Assembly (NCBI GenBank): GCA_949987705.1
Contig: OX465283.1
Span: forward strand, 90,941,813 to 91,005,812
DNA length: 64,000 bases
Source: Thereva unica
Taxonomy: Eukaryota; Arthropoda; Insecta; Diptera; Therevidae
Direction: 5' to 3'
In this document: positions 11,011 through 20,911 of the stretch, piece after piece
Layout: every line of letters begins with the position of its first letter
Position numbering within the stretch: position 1 is the first letter of the stretch
The notes under the pieces: model-generated
The model's database searches: none
What the model was told of the DNA's origin: nothing
Seen by the model: the letters and a program-made list of their open reading frames with translations, nothing else
Position numbers and translations under genes: made by a program

Positions 11011-13038
11011 ATGTCGTCTTCTCAAAATTCTTCAAAAAATAAACGAAGAAGAGTTATGCGGGACGCGAAAAAACTGTTTGATTCCATTTATTGCGAAACT
11101 AAATCTCCTAATTCTCCTATTGACTGCTCTGAAAGAGTTGATAAACAGTTAGTGCCGAAAGCACATGAGCTGACAAATAATGAAAATGAAATTGGAAGAG
11201 AAGCTTCTTGTAGTTTTGCTACAATTGTAGAACCACAATTTCACGACCATTATTCCTTGGATTCTTCCGATTCTGATTCCGATAATGGAACTTCATTACT
11301 TAATAAGGAAAGAGAAAGTGCAGATTCACATCATTATTATGATGTAAGAGAAAATTTATCCGTTTGGATGGTAAAGCACAATATTAGTAATGAAGCGGGA
11401 AATGAGCTGTTAGAAATTTTTAGAAATTTAAATATAAATGTCCCTAAAGACGTGAGAACTTTAAAATCAACACCCTCTGATTGCTGCACATTCGCTATGG
11501 GTACAGGAAAATTTGTTTACTACAGCTTGAAAGACAGTTTAACAGACTTTTTCATGAATAATTCCTATGTTAAGGATAAAATATACATAGATATTAATAT
11601 AGACGGATTGCCAATCGCCAAAAGTTCTAATTTACAATTATGGCCAATATTATTCAATGTCGTAGGTTCAAAATACGTACATTTAATTGGTATGTATGAA
11701 GGATATTCAAAACCGCAGTCAGCAGATCTGTATTTAGACCGGTTTATAAATGAATTTCAAGAATTAAAGTTGAGCGGATTCACTTTCCAAACAAAAAAAT
11801 ATGACATTGAAATAAGATCTTTTATTTGTGACGCACCAGCTCGATCTTTTATATTAAGTGTGAAAGGTCATACTGGGTATAATTCGTGCATTAAATGCAC
11901 TGCAAAAGGAGAAATGTTTAAGAACCGTATGGTGTTCCGCCCTCAAGAGATTTATTCAAAGAGGACAAATGAGTCTTTTAGAAGGCGAACCTATCCAGAA
12001 CATCATCATTCACTAACTTCCATTGCATTGGAAAAATTAGATATTGATATAGTGCAGCAAATAGCATTAGATCATATGCACATAGTATGTTTGGGTGTAA
12101 TGAGAACTCTCATTAATGCGTGGACAAGAGTCAAAGGTCACGATTATTCTCTCCCTGGTTTTAAAATAAAGGAATTGGATGTGGCACTTATAAATCTTGT
12201 GAATTGCATACCATCAGAATTCGTTAGAAAGCCAAGATCGACAAAACATCTAGACAGATGGAAGGCAACGGAATTCCGTCAATTTCTTCTTTATACCGGC
12301 CCATTCATTTTACAACCTATATTGAGTGCAGAACGATACAAGCACTTTCTACAATTGTCACTGGCAATGCGAATTTTATGCGATGAAGTAAACTGCCTTG
12401 TATATAATGGCAGAGCAGAAGAATATTTGCAAGATTTTGTAAATAAAATACCCGACCTTTATGATTTGTCGATGCTCACATGCAATTTTCATTATCTGAT
12501 TCATCTCTCAGATAACGTAAAATATTTTAGAAGTACTTTAGAAAGTACGAGTGCTTTTAGGTTTGAAAATCACTTAAGGAAAATAAAAAGAATTGTAAAA
12601 AAACCGAACTATGTTGCTGCCCAAGTGTACAATAGACTTGTTGAAAGAAGTGTCCATTTAAATAATAAAGAAAACAATGCTGAAATTTTGTTTGGAAAAA
12701 TTAAAGGCAACGAATTGGCCAGCATCACGTTTAAGGGATTAATTTTTTCCAAAAAAAAACCAAACAATTATTGCATGAGGAATAACACAATAATAAAAAT
12801 TAAGAATATTTTGCTAAAGAATGATATCCCTTACATAGAGGGCATTGCTATTGAAAATATAGAACCCTTCTTTACTGATCCAATAGACTCTGCTTTTTTC
12901 AACATGTTCATTACCGGGAACGTTAATGAAGGACGCTCCGAGGAATTCATTTATAAAGAAATTTCGAATAAAGTTATTTGCTTAGTTGATGAAGATGTTA
13001 ATAAATATTTTTTAGTTCCTATAATTCATATAAAATGA
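11011..13038 (+). CDS. DDE-like transposase, 675 residues, intact
   Basis: This protein probably catalyses excision and integration of the surrounding transposon in the nucleus. The start follows an acceptor-like site and opens with a Ser/Lys/Arg-rich tail (residues 1-12) that could aid DNA binding or nuclear entry. Candidate catalytic acids are D198 in 'YIDINIDGLP', D274 in 'SFICDAPARSF' and E519 in 'SAFRFENHLRKIK'. Between the second and third lies 'KGHTGYNSCIKC' (H287, C293, C296), resembling a zinc-binding insertion, and 'ALDHMHIVCLGV' (about 352-363). This DAPA-GHTG-CxxC layout is shared with transposase-domain proteins common in ants, hydra and other animals, and recalls the tnp2 type of CACTA elements. 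No frameshift or internal stop is present. The stop overlaps the next gene's start (ATGA). Exact superfamily is uncertain. Confidence 0.85.
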   Translation: MSSSQNSSKNKRRRVMRDAKKLFDSIYCETKSPNSPIDCSERVDKQLVPKAHELTNNENEIGREASCSFATIVEPQFHDHYSLDSSDSDSDNGTSLLNKERESADSHHYYDVRENLSVWMVKHNISNEAGNELLEIFRNLNINVPKDVRTLKSTPSDCCTFAMGTGKFVYYSLKDSLTDFFMNNSYVKDKIYIDINIDGLPIAKSSNLQLWPILFNVVGSKYVHLIGMYEGYSKPQSADLYLDRFINEFQELKLSGFTFQTKKYDIEIRSFICDAPARSFILSVKGHTGYNSCIKCTAKGEMFKNRMVFRPQEIYSKRTNESFRRRTYPEHHHSLTSIALEKLDIDIVQQIALDHMHIVCLGVMRTLINAWTRVKGHDYSLPGFKIKELDVALINLVNCIPSEFVRKPRSTKHLDRWKATEFRQFLLYTGPFILQPILSAERYKHFLQLSLAMRILCDEVNCLVYNGRAEEYLQDFVNKIPDLYDLSMLTCNFHYLIHLSDNVKYFRSTLESTSAFRFENHLRKIKRIVKKPNYVAAQVYNRLVERSVHLNNKENNAEILFGKIKGNELASITFKGLIFSKKKPNNYCMRNNTIIKIKNILLKNDIPYIEGIAIENIEPFFTDPIDSAFFNMFITGNVNEGRSEEFIYKEISNKVICLVDEDVNKYFLVPIIHIK

Positions 13039-14340
13039 ATGAAGCCGAGGTGCAGCAAGAAGAACAGCACGGGGAAGACATTTTCAGAGAAATAAACGAA
13101 TACCTTCCAACGTTCCAACCCCCAAGCGAAAGTTTTAACTACCAAGAATTCCTGCGGATAAATCCAGGTTTGTATGGATCCTTATTTCTAGAAACACATT
13201 TCCATAACTTTGTTTTCACAATAGGTAATAAACCAGTGACCTCAACACAGGCTCTCCAAACCAACGACGCCAGTGTGGGCTTAGACGAAATTGTGCTGAT
13301 TGTTGATCCAGCACAAAAGAATCAACATCAACAAGTGCCTACAACCAATAATTTTATGCAGGAAGTACTGCAAGAACTTCACAACCTTACAAAGAAGTTC
13401 GATCAAACTGCACAGTTGCTAGACCAAAATAAAAATATGGTTTTGCGATTAACGCAGGAGATCGCTTCACTAACTGAAGAGGTGAAGGAGTTAAAAAAAA
13501 ATTCTTCCAAAAATACAAGCGAAGAAGCAACTTTACTGCCACAGCTACCTTTAAATGAACCCTCTCTACTGAGGGAATTCGACAGAGTGCTCTTGGACGA
13601 CCCAAAGGCCCGATCTCAACTTGTAAGTACCAAATATATAACATTTTAATTTAAAGCAATGTCATTAACAATACTTCATTATTACAGAAAACCTTATTTA
13701 CGCGCTCGGGCAAGGAGACCGCAGCCGAATTTCTCCGCTACAACCTGCGGAAATTCATCACCGATGAATTGTCCAGACAATATACCTGGAATGGAACCAA
13801 GGAAAAGGATAGCATTAAGCTATTCCATTTCATCAAAGTATTGAAAGGTAAGAAACCCAATAATATTGTTAATGAATAATTGTCCCAATTCTTTTTTAAA
13901 TTTTCAGTATTTTACTTTCGAACTTTCTTTAATAATTTTTCTTTAAGTACTTTGTTTTTTCACAACTAATCACTTCGTTTAGTTGTTGCTAATGCAATGG
14001 TTTTGTTATCATTAATTTAATTATTTCAGATTTTATGCAGTATTTGAACGCCATGTACTGAGAAAAATTATTTAGAAGTACATCATAATTGTAAAAAAAA
14101 GTACATAATTTCTCTCTATCTGTTAACCATTATCTAATTTTATTTTATATTTTTACAGGAACCTGTCTAGAAATGTTTCCCTCATCAACTGAAAATACGA
14201 TTCATCACATATTACAACAACATTTCCTGCATGCCGCAGACCGCATAAATAAACGTTCGCGGCAATCGACATCTGCGACTGCATCATTGCCTGAGACTCC
14301 AACCTCGGCAGGACCATCTCCACCACCGATTGTCACTTAA
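13035..14340 (+). CDS. DUF4806-type transposon accessory protein, three exons, ~309 residues
   Basis: The exons I infer are 13035-13622, 13688-13847 and 14159-14340. They join in frame through GTAAGT...TACAG and GTAAGA...TACAG introns (phase 0 and phase 1) and end at TAA (14338-14340). The N-terminal half is acidic and Gln-rich. Residues about 105-160 form a likely coiled coil ('LRLTQEIASLTEEVKELKK'). The C-terminal part spanning the exon joins ('FLRYNLRKFITDELS', then 'YTWNGTKEKDSIKLF') fits the DUF4806 pattern, a domain of unknown function seen in many insect proteins. Its ATG overlaps the transposase stop by four bases, so both may come from one transcript. By analogy with the TnpA/TnpD pair of CACTA elements it may bind the subterminal repeats. 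That role is inference; the splice model and open frame are what the sequence shows. Confidence 0.75.
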
Positions 14341-14632
14341 TTAAAAATGTATTGTAATGTAGAAAATATATGTATGTACTTTATTAAATTTTAATTTAAT
14401 GTTAAATATGTTAATGTTAAGTCTTTAATTTTCATAAAATTAAGTTATAACTGAAGTAAAAAATTTCATTTAGTTTTATTATAACTGAAGTAAAAAATTT
14501 CATTTAGTTTTATTATAACTGTATGAAAAATTTAATGTTAATATTGATGAAATGAATATATTTTATTTTTATAAAATTTCAATAACATAACCTTTTCTAT
14601 TTCTTTTTCAATCCTTATTTCTCTATTTCAGA

Positions 14633-14790
14633 CTTTTTTCAGGAGACCCTATTTAAGATGTTGGGTTCTGCTTTTATTTTAAATTCAATCGTCATCTATT
14701 TATAATTTTCTATGCAATACAAAATTATAAATAAATCACGATTGAATTTAAAACACAAGCAAAACCCAAAATCCTGAATACCCCATGAAT
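14633..14790. repeat. Imperfect hairpin downstream of the DUF4806 gene
   Basis: 'ttttaaattcaatcgt' near 14684 pairs with 'acgattgaatttaaaa' near 14738, and 'gggttctgc' with 'gcaaaaccc'. The loop is about 40 bp and AT-rich. It could act in 3-prime end formation or be a decayed small element. Confidence 0.6.
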
Positions 14791-14847
14791 TCTATTGTTG
14801 CATAAGTGTCATGCGAGCAATAAGAATGCGAATCGCGTTAATATCTT

Positions 14848-15372
14848 CCCAGCAAACAATTCTTATCTTCCGGAATACAGAAAGCGATTCGCCATCGAAG
14901 ATATCTCTATCTTCTGGGATATCGTCTTGACTGCACCGGAAGATAGTTTCGTTGGGAGAAAATGGTCCGCCAATGCGATACCCCCAGAAGAGATCCATGC
15001 GTAACAACAAGGCAATAATAATGCGAATTGCGGGAGCGAGAAGAAAGCGAATTGAGGAATTATCGCCGAAGGGAATTGTTTTCGTATCGCGTGGAGGATA
15101 AGAATTCGTATCTAATTCTTATCCTCCACGCGATACGAAAACAATTCCCTTCGGCGATAATTCCTCAATTCGCTTTCTTCTCGCTCCCGCAATTCGCATT
15201 ATTATTGCCTTGTTGTTACGCATGGATCTCTTCTGGGGGTATCGCATTGGCGGACCATTTTCTCCCAACGAAACTATCTTCCGGTGCAGTCAAGACGATA
15301 TCCCAGAAGATAGAGATATCTTCGATGGCGAATCGCTTTCTGTATTCCGGAAGATAAGAATTGTTTGCTGGG
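14848..15372. repeat. 525-bp near-perfect palindrome forming the transposon's right end
   Basis: The left arm starts CCCAGCAAACAATTCTTATC at 14848, the same word that begins the transposon. The right arm is its complement ending at 15372. The centre near 15110 is GGATAAGAATT-CGTATCT-AATTCTTATCC with a 7-base loop. Bases before 14848 are TT while GA follows 15372, so the palindrome has no target duplication of its own. It therefore seems to be part of the larger element rather than a separate insertion. Open frames on both strands are mirror images and not genes. Confidence 0.9.
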
Positions 15373-15627
15373 GAAAAGAAAATAACGGGCATGCTTTCTA
15401 TGAGAGAGAGATAGACAGACAGGGAAACATGCGCACGCTGCACGGCACAACTATACCAAAAAGTGTCGTTACAACTTTTGGTCTTAATTTTTTCCGTCTA
15501 GCCCCCTTTCGCAACGCGCGATAAGGAACTTCGTTCCAATAATTTTATTGCACTGTAGGGATTTTCAGGTACCAGGTCCGGTAACATCGGGGGCGTAATA
15601 CAAATAAAAATACCTGCAAGTTACAAT

Positions 15628-15920
15628 GGGTGCATCCAGCGCACTCAGCGGCTGAGTAGCGGCTAAGTGCTGAGCTCGTTGGATGGCTAGCTGAACTAAG
15701 CAGCTTAGCTCAGCGGCTGGCAAATTTCTCAGCGTAAAAATTTTATGCTAAGTAGGTCAGCGATAGTGAATTGATGTTATTTAAAATAGGAAAAAAAAAT
15801 TTAGCTGACAAAATAAATTTTAACTTAGCTACCCATCCAGCAGACACATATCGCTGAGTTACTTTTTACGCTGTGCTGTTCAGCTAAGCGTCTTATACGC
15901 TGAGTGCGCTGGATGCGCCC
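15628..15920. mobile_element. 293-bp MITE, AAT target duplication
   Basis: The ends are GGGTGCATCCAGCGCACTCA and the complement of GGGCGCATCCAGCGCACTCA, flanked by AAT on both sides. The interior repeats AGCTNAGC-type words. The 3-bp duplication is compatible with PIF/Harbinger; no coding sequence identifies the family. Confidence 0.7.
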
Positions 15921-16500
15921 AATTTTTTGAGGTCTTGTTAGTACTTAAATGTGATTCCTCTGTTTTTAGAGTTCAGATAAAATTGAAAGTGAAAGTGAGA
16001 AATTTCGGGTATGAATTCCGGAAATAGTTCTCCAAATATTTCAGTAAGAATGCAAAACAAGCAAAAACAAATTTTGAAATCAAATCAGAAATTTGCAAGA
16101 ATCACACTTTGGAAGAAATAATCATATGAGTATACATTGTTGCAACATTCACAAAACTTTACTTCATTCCTTCCGTACCCCGGTTCTAACTTCTAACCGG
16201 CAACATCACAAAAAAATTTCCTTGAAGATGTTTACTTCGGTTCGGTGCATTCATAAATTAAATTGCGCGCGAATGCTACCGAACGGCCTGTCGTAGGAAA
16301 AGCTTTTCCCCTTCGGTAATCGTGTGAGCACTGGGAGCAGTGCAATTGCAAGAAGTGGGGAAATTTGATTGGATATGTGAGGTTTTTGTTTTTTGACTGG
16401 GTTAGTGCAACTTTGTGAATATATCTTTTTTTAAGATCTTGTTGTTGTAGCGAAATTTTATGTTGAAGGTTGTCACTGAGTGTAGTAGGGCCTTAATAAT
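15921..16500. other. Degenerate relative of the 49.9-51.4 kb element
   Basis: No gene is seen. Positions about 16150-16500 align with about 51100-51430. Both contain an 'aaccggc/agccggc' start, a 'gcagtgca' word, 'tgggttagt' and the terminal word TGAGTGTAGTAGGGCCTTA. The left end is not recognisable here. Confidence 0.5.
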
Positions 16501-16559
16501 TAAGACTTGCTGGAAATCATGAAAGGGGGGCAAAATGGTAGTGGATTGGGCGTTGGGCT

Positions 16560-19234
16560 AACTACCGGACCCTGTAAAAACACACACAGTTAAGAAGCAA
16601 AGCCCTAGAATGGACGGGAAAAACGGCAACAACTATTTCAACAGCACCTGGAAATAATTTTCGGAGCATGGAAAACGCGACGTATATTTAGAACTGCAGC
16701 GGTTAAGTCATTATTGGCGAAGTGAGCAGATATCCAATAAAATTACTCGCGTTACAAGAGATCAGATGTATAGAAGAAGGAACAAAGGACCTTGGCACCT
16801 ACAGGATGTTCTACAGCTGCGGAAGGGAACATTACTTAGGAGTAGGCTTCGTAATACACAAGTCGGTTATAGATAATGTGGTAGAGCCCAAACCAATCAG
16901 TTAACGACTATGCTCAATATGACTCCGAACGAAATTCTTCACCCTTTCACGTACATGCGGAGACGAAGGAGAAAGCGGACACGATAAAGGACACTTTATA
17001 TTATAGGCTTGAACACGCATATGATACGGCCCCTTCCAATGACATTAAGATGGTGATAGGAGACCTCAACGCCAAAATTGGAAGAGAGAACTGGCACAGA
17101 CCGACCATTGGAAAGGAAAGTCTCCGCGAAACATCAAACGATAATGGGCAACGTGTTATCGATTTTGTAATGGGCAAAAATATGATCGTCAGCTCAACAT
17201 ATTTCCCAAGAAAGGACATTCACAAATACACGTGGCAATCTCCCAGGGAAAGATACTGCAATCGAATAGGCCGTATACTCATAGACAGCAGGGCAGCTTC
17301 CAGTATCCTCCAAGTAAGATCCTGCGAAGGTGCGAATCGGACCACTTCTTAGTTAAAGCTAGATTATCGAAGTCGGCTGTTCACCCAAGAAAAAAGAAAC
17401 AACAAATTAAAGAAATTCGACGTTGATCGCCTCCAAGAGCAGATCGTATTGGAGAGATATCAGGCAACTCTATCTAGCAGATAGGATAGGTCTAAACATA
17501 AATAATGCGAAGACAGTTAAGGGAAAATGGACAAGACTGAAGACGATACTAACAGATGTCACGAAGGAAACTGTAGGCTACAAACAGCTAGTATAGAAGC
17601 AAGCAATAGAAATAAGAAAAGATGTACAGAGAGATCAACGAGTAACAAGAAATTGAAATAGGAGGATACAAGATCCGCAAAAAACTTCTACAGGAAGAAC
17701 AAAAGACAATTCTTCAACAAGTACATCCTGAGGACAGGGGAAAATTTTGCACAAAACAAAACTCGGGAAGTATACAAGGAAGTAAACTTCTTCAAGAAAG
17801 GCTTCAAACCCTCCTCCGGTATATGTAAAACAAGATAGGGCGCTATAGCCACAGGCAGCAAAGATGTATAGAAAGCATTTAAGAAATTTTGTTGCGAGCT
17901 GCTGAACGCAATTGAGAGCATCCGATATGTACCGGTACCCCGTCTACGACATAACGATGACACTAGATAACAAATGCACCAACCCTGGAAGAATGACAGA
18001 GTGCCATACAAACCTGAAAAACAACAAATCTCCACGAATTGATAACATACCAGCAGAGTTTATCAAAGAAGGAGCAGATTCGCTTTCAGCAGCTATACAT
18101 AAATTACTCTGCTGCATATGGAGGAACGACAAAATCCTTCAAGATTGGAAATAAAGCATTGTCTGCCCAATACACAAGAAAGGGGACAAAGTCACCTTCT
18201 CTTTTAAGCACAGTATATGTATAAAATAATGGCAAATATAATTAAGGCCAGACTGGAACCTTATGCAGAAGCCACAATAAGTGAATACCAAGCTGGATTC
18301 AGAATAAATAGATCAACAATAGATAAACTTTTTTCAATAAAGCAAATCCTGCATTTTCGCCTAGGAGTACAACATCGAAGCGTGTCTACTTTTCAGCGAC
18401 TTTAAACAACGACAGCATCGACAGGAGGCAAATGTATGCGACAATACTGGACCTAAACATCCCACTAAAGATAGTAAAATTAACAAAACTGGCAATGGAA
18501 AACACAAAGTGTGCAGTCACAAGGAGAATTGACGCAGTCCTTCCCAGTCAAGCAAGGCTTAAAGCAGAGCGATGGGCTAGCACCCATGCTATTTAATCTC
18601 TGCCTAGAAGGAGTAATTCGCAAAGTAAACATTGATGCGAACGCAACCCTGCTTATCAAATCAAAACAGTTGGCAGGATATGCCGATGATATAAACTGCC
18701 TTGCTAGATAACTGTCATACCTTAGAGAAAGATTCACGGAATTATAAGAGCGAGCTGAAGAAATGCAGACAAAAGTAAAATTCAGTCAAGCGTGGAAAGA
18801 AGAAGAAACCACAACGCCACCTGGGAGGAACATAACTTTGAACGGGTAAACAAATTTAACTACCTTGGGTCCATAATCAGCGAAGACAACGATAGACGTA
18901 CAAAGAAGAATAACAGAACATACTTCTCACTACTACCAGTAAGGATATCCAGGGACTTCTACAGAAAAACAAAAATAAGAATCTACAAAACCATCATACG
19001 TACAATAGCTACGTAGCATGAAATATCTCCCAGAAATCCGCCGACAAGATGGATATATTTAAGAGGAAGGTTCTCAGAAGGATGTACGGCCCAACCAATG
19101 AAGAATATACATGGAGAATGCACTACAATTACGAGTTGTACTTATACAAAGAGTATGAACTTCCGACCCATGCCAAGCTACTGCGTTTTCTTTGGGTCAG
19201 TCATGTCCAAAAAATGGATGGTATAATATATTTT
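16560..19234 (+). mobile_element. Decayed RTE-like non-LTR retrotransposon
   Basis: Fragments in shifting frames follow the order of a LINE ORF2. Endonuclease pieces are 'LLALQEIRCIEEGTKDLG' (16743 on), 'VIGDLNAKIGRENWH' (17053 on) and 'KYTWQSPRERYCNR' (17226 on). Reverse transcriptase pieces are 'NIPAEFIKEGADSL' (18044 on), 'EYQAGFRINRSTIDKL' (18283 on), 'FPVKQGLKQSDGLAPMLFN' (18541 on) and 'LAGYADDINCLA' with the YADD box (18670 on). C-terminal pieces are 'KFNYLGSIIS' (18856 on) and 'FKRKVLRRMYGPTNEE' (19056 on). Many stops and frameshifts separate them. The EN/RT wording matches insect elements usually placed near RTE; I am not certain of the clade. A Helentron-like element follows at 19235. 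Confidence 0.8.
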
Positions 19235-19461
19235 TGGAACGAAGTTCCTTATCGCGCGTTGCGAAAGGGGGCTAGACGGAAAAAATTAAGACCAAAAGTT
19301 GTAACGACACTTTTTGGTATAGTTGTGCCGTGCAGCGTGCGCATGTTTCCCTGTTTGTCTATCTCTCTCTCATAGAAAGCATGCCCGTTATTTTCTTTTC
19401 GTCTTTCTATTTCGCATTGTACAGTGTGGTGTCGCGACGATTATTTTTTTGAGTGTATACA

Positions 19462-20322
19462 GGTTGTTTTTGTTTTGTTATTTTTGTTGTTTTTGTTGTT
19501 TTGGTTGTTTCTGTTGTTTTTGTTGTTTTTGGTATTTTTGTTGTTTTTGTTGTTTTTGTTATTTTAGTTGTTTTTGTTGCTTTTGTTTTTTTGTTGTTTT
19601 TGTTATTTTTGTTGTTTTGTTGTTTTTGTTATTTTTGTTAGTGTTTGCTGTTTCTGTTGTTTTTGTTGCTTTTGTTGTTTTTGTTGCTTTTGTCGTTTTT
19701 GTTGTTTTTGCTATTTTTGTTGTTTTTGTTGTTTTTGTTGTTTTGTTGTTTTTGTTACTTCTGTTGTTTTTGCTGTTTTTATTGTTTTTGTTGCTTTTGT
19801 TGTTTTTGTTATTTTTGTTGTTTTTGTTGTTTTTGTCGCTTTTGTTGCTTTTGTTGTTTTTGTTGTTTTTGTTATTTTTGTTGTTTTTGTTGTTTTTGTC
19901 GCTTTTGTTGCTTTTGTTGTTTTTGTTGTTTTTGTTGTTTTTGTTGTTTTTGTTATTTTTGTTGTTTTTGTTGCTTTTGTTGTTTTGTTATTTTTGTTGC
20001 TTTTATTATTTTGGTTGTTTTTGTTGTTTTTGCTGTTTTTGATGTTTTTGATGTTTTTGTTGCTTTTGTTGCTTTTGTTGTTTTTGTTGTTTTTTTTGGT
20101 TTTTGTTGTTTTTGATGTTTTTGTTATTTTTGTTGCTTTTGTTGTTTTTGTTGTTTTTGTTATTTTTGTTGTTTTTGTTGTTTTTGTTGTTTTTGTTATT
20201 TTTGTTGTTTCGTTGTTTTTGTTATTTTTGTTGTTTTTGCTGTTTTTGTTGTTTTTGATGTTTTTGTTGTTTTTGTTGCTTTTGTTGTTTTTGTTGTTTT
20301 TTTTTTGTTTTTTTTTTGCTTT
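19462..20322. repeat. Microsatellite tract, (TTTTTGTTG)-like, copy 2
   Basis: About 860 bp of TTGTTTTTG-type repeat with GCTTTTG and ATTTTTG variants. Its length and variant order are close to copies 1 and 3 but not identical, as expected from slippage after duplication. All long frames on it are low-complexity and rejected as genes. Confidence 0.95.
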
Positions 20323-20324
20323 TG

Positions 20325-20770
20325 TAGCAATTACAAGTGTTGCAGATTTATGTGCAGCAGAGTGTGTAATGGAAAACGGCGTTACCTTAATCATGGCAGT
20401 CATATATGTCTCACCAAATAACAAATTATTAGATATTCAGGAGTTCATTCATCGAGCGCTGCTAGAGTATTCTAAAGATGTATCTCGAACACTTAGCAGA
20501 TACAACAAAAATTTAGATAAAGTTCCACTCATTTTGGCCGGTGATTTTAACATCAACTTCAGTAATGAAAAATCAAAACCATTAATACAGTTTCTAGAGG
20601 AAGAATTTGATTTAAGAATAAACAATAATCCAGCAGAATCAACAACAAAATATAATACTACCATTGATGCAGTTTTTTCAAGACATTTAAATAAAATAGA
20701 GTCCCAAACATATGTTTCCTACTTCAGTTACCACAAGCCAATTATTACTAAAATTGAGCATACTGATTAA
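20325..20770 (+). pseudogene. Endonuclease domain remnant of a Helentron protein (copy 2)
   Basis: The residues are the same as in copy 1, with 'ILAGDFNINFSNEKS', 'TTIDAVFSRHLNKI' and 'SYFSYHKPIITKI', ending at a normal stop (20768-20770). The only apparent way into the frame is through the microsatellite, so expression is doubtful. It is probably the captured 3-prime end of an autonomous Helentron gene whose Rep and helicase parts were lost and replaced by repeats. Confidence 0.75.
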
Positions 20771-20911
20771 GTTTATATTACATTATATTTATTAATAATA
20801 AAAAAAATTGTACTATAACTTAAAAACAAAATTTTTATTACAATTCCTTCACTAATTAATCGAAAGGAACTTCGTTGCATCCCGGTGTCCCTTGACACCT
20901 CTTTGTTTTTT

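Larger units (their letters stand above)
7936..15372 (+). mobile_element. Two-gene DNA transposon: DDE-like transposase plus DUF4806-type protein
   Basis: The ends are CCCAGCAAACAATT (7936-7949) and its exact reverse complement (15359-15372). The flanks are GA on both sides (7934-7935 and 15373-15374). The two other Helentron copies have this site uninterrupted with one GA (seen as TC at 19399-19400 and 29199-29200), which proves both borders and a 2-bp target duplication. Inside, in order, are nine 134-bp tandem repeats, a 51-bp direct duplication, a putative promoter and 5-prime intron, a transposase gene, a spliced DUF4806-type gene, a small hairpin and a 525-bp palindromic right end. The 2-bp duplication and Asp-Pro-Ala/zinc-knuckle-like transposase motifs suggest a CACTA (EnSpm)-related group; this superfamily call is an inference. 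Confidence 0.9.
6433..15538 (-). mobile_element. Helentron-like rolling-circle element, copy 1 (split by 7936-15372)
   Basis: This is the same element as 19235-20911 and 29034-30673, in reverse orientation. The 5-prime end on the minus strand (near 15538) begins TTGGAACGAAGTTCC. The 3-prime end near 6433 has the hairpin GGTGTC-CCTT-GACACC followed by TCTTTGTTTTTT. Without the 7437-bp insertion it is about 1.67 kb, matching the other two copies. It carries a microsatellite and a C-terminal endonuclease remnant but no Rep or helicase region, so it should depend on another copy for mobility. The Helentron assignment rests on the endonuclease type, the 3-prime hairpin and the short inverted subterminal repeats. 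Confidence 0.7.
19235..20911 (+). mobile_element. Helentron-like rolling-circle element, copy 2 (uninterrupted)
   Basis: It begins TTGGAACGAAGTTCC and runs through a 230-bp leader, the microsatellite, the endonuclease remnant and a roughly 100-bp tail. It ends in GGTGTC-CCTT-GACACC (stem 20884-20889 with 20894-20899) and TCTTTGTTTTTT. The subterminal words GGAACGAAGTTCC (5-prime) and GGAACTTCG (3-prime) are inverted relatives. The flanks show T runs, compatible with the T-T insertion preference of Helentrons. It retains the empty GA site (TC at 19399-19400) used by the 7.4 kb transposon in copy 1. Confidence 0.7.

Noticed and set aside
14792..15524. Overlapping frames of 69 to 109 residues on both strands
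   Set aside because: They mirror each other across the 525-bp palindrome.
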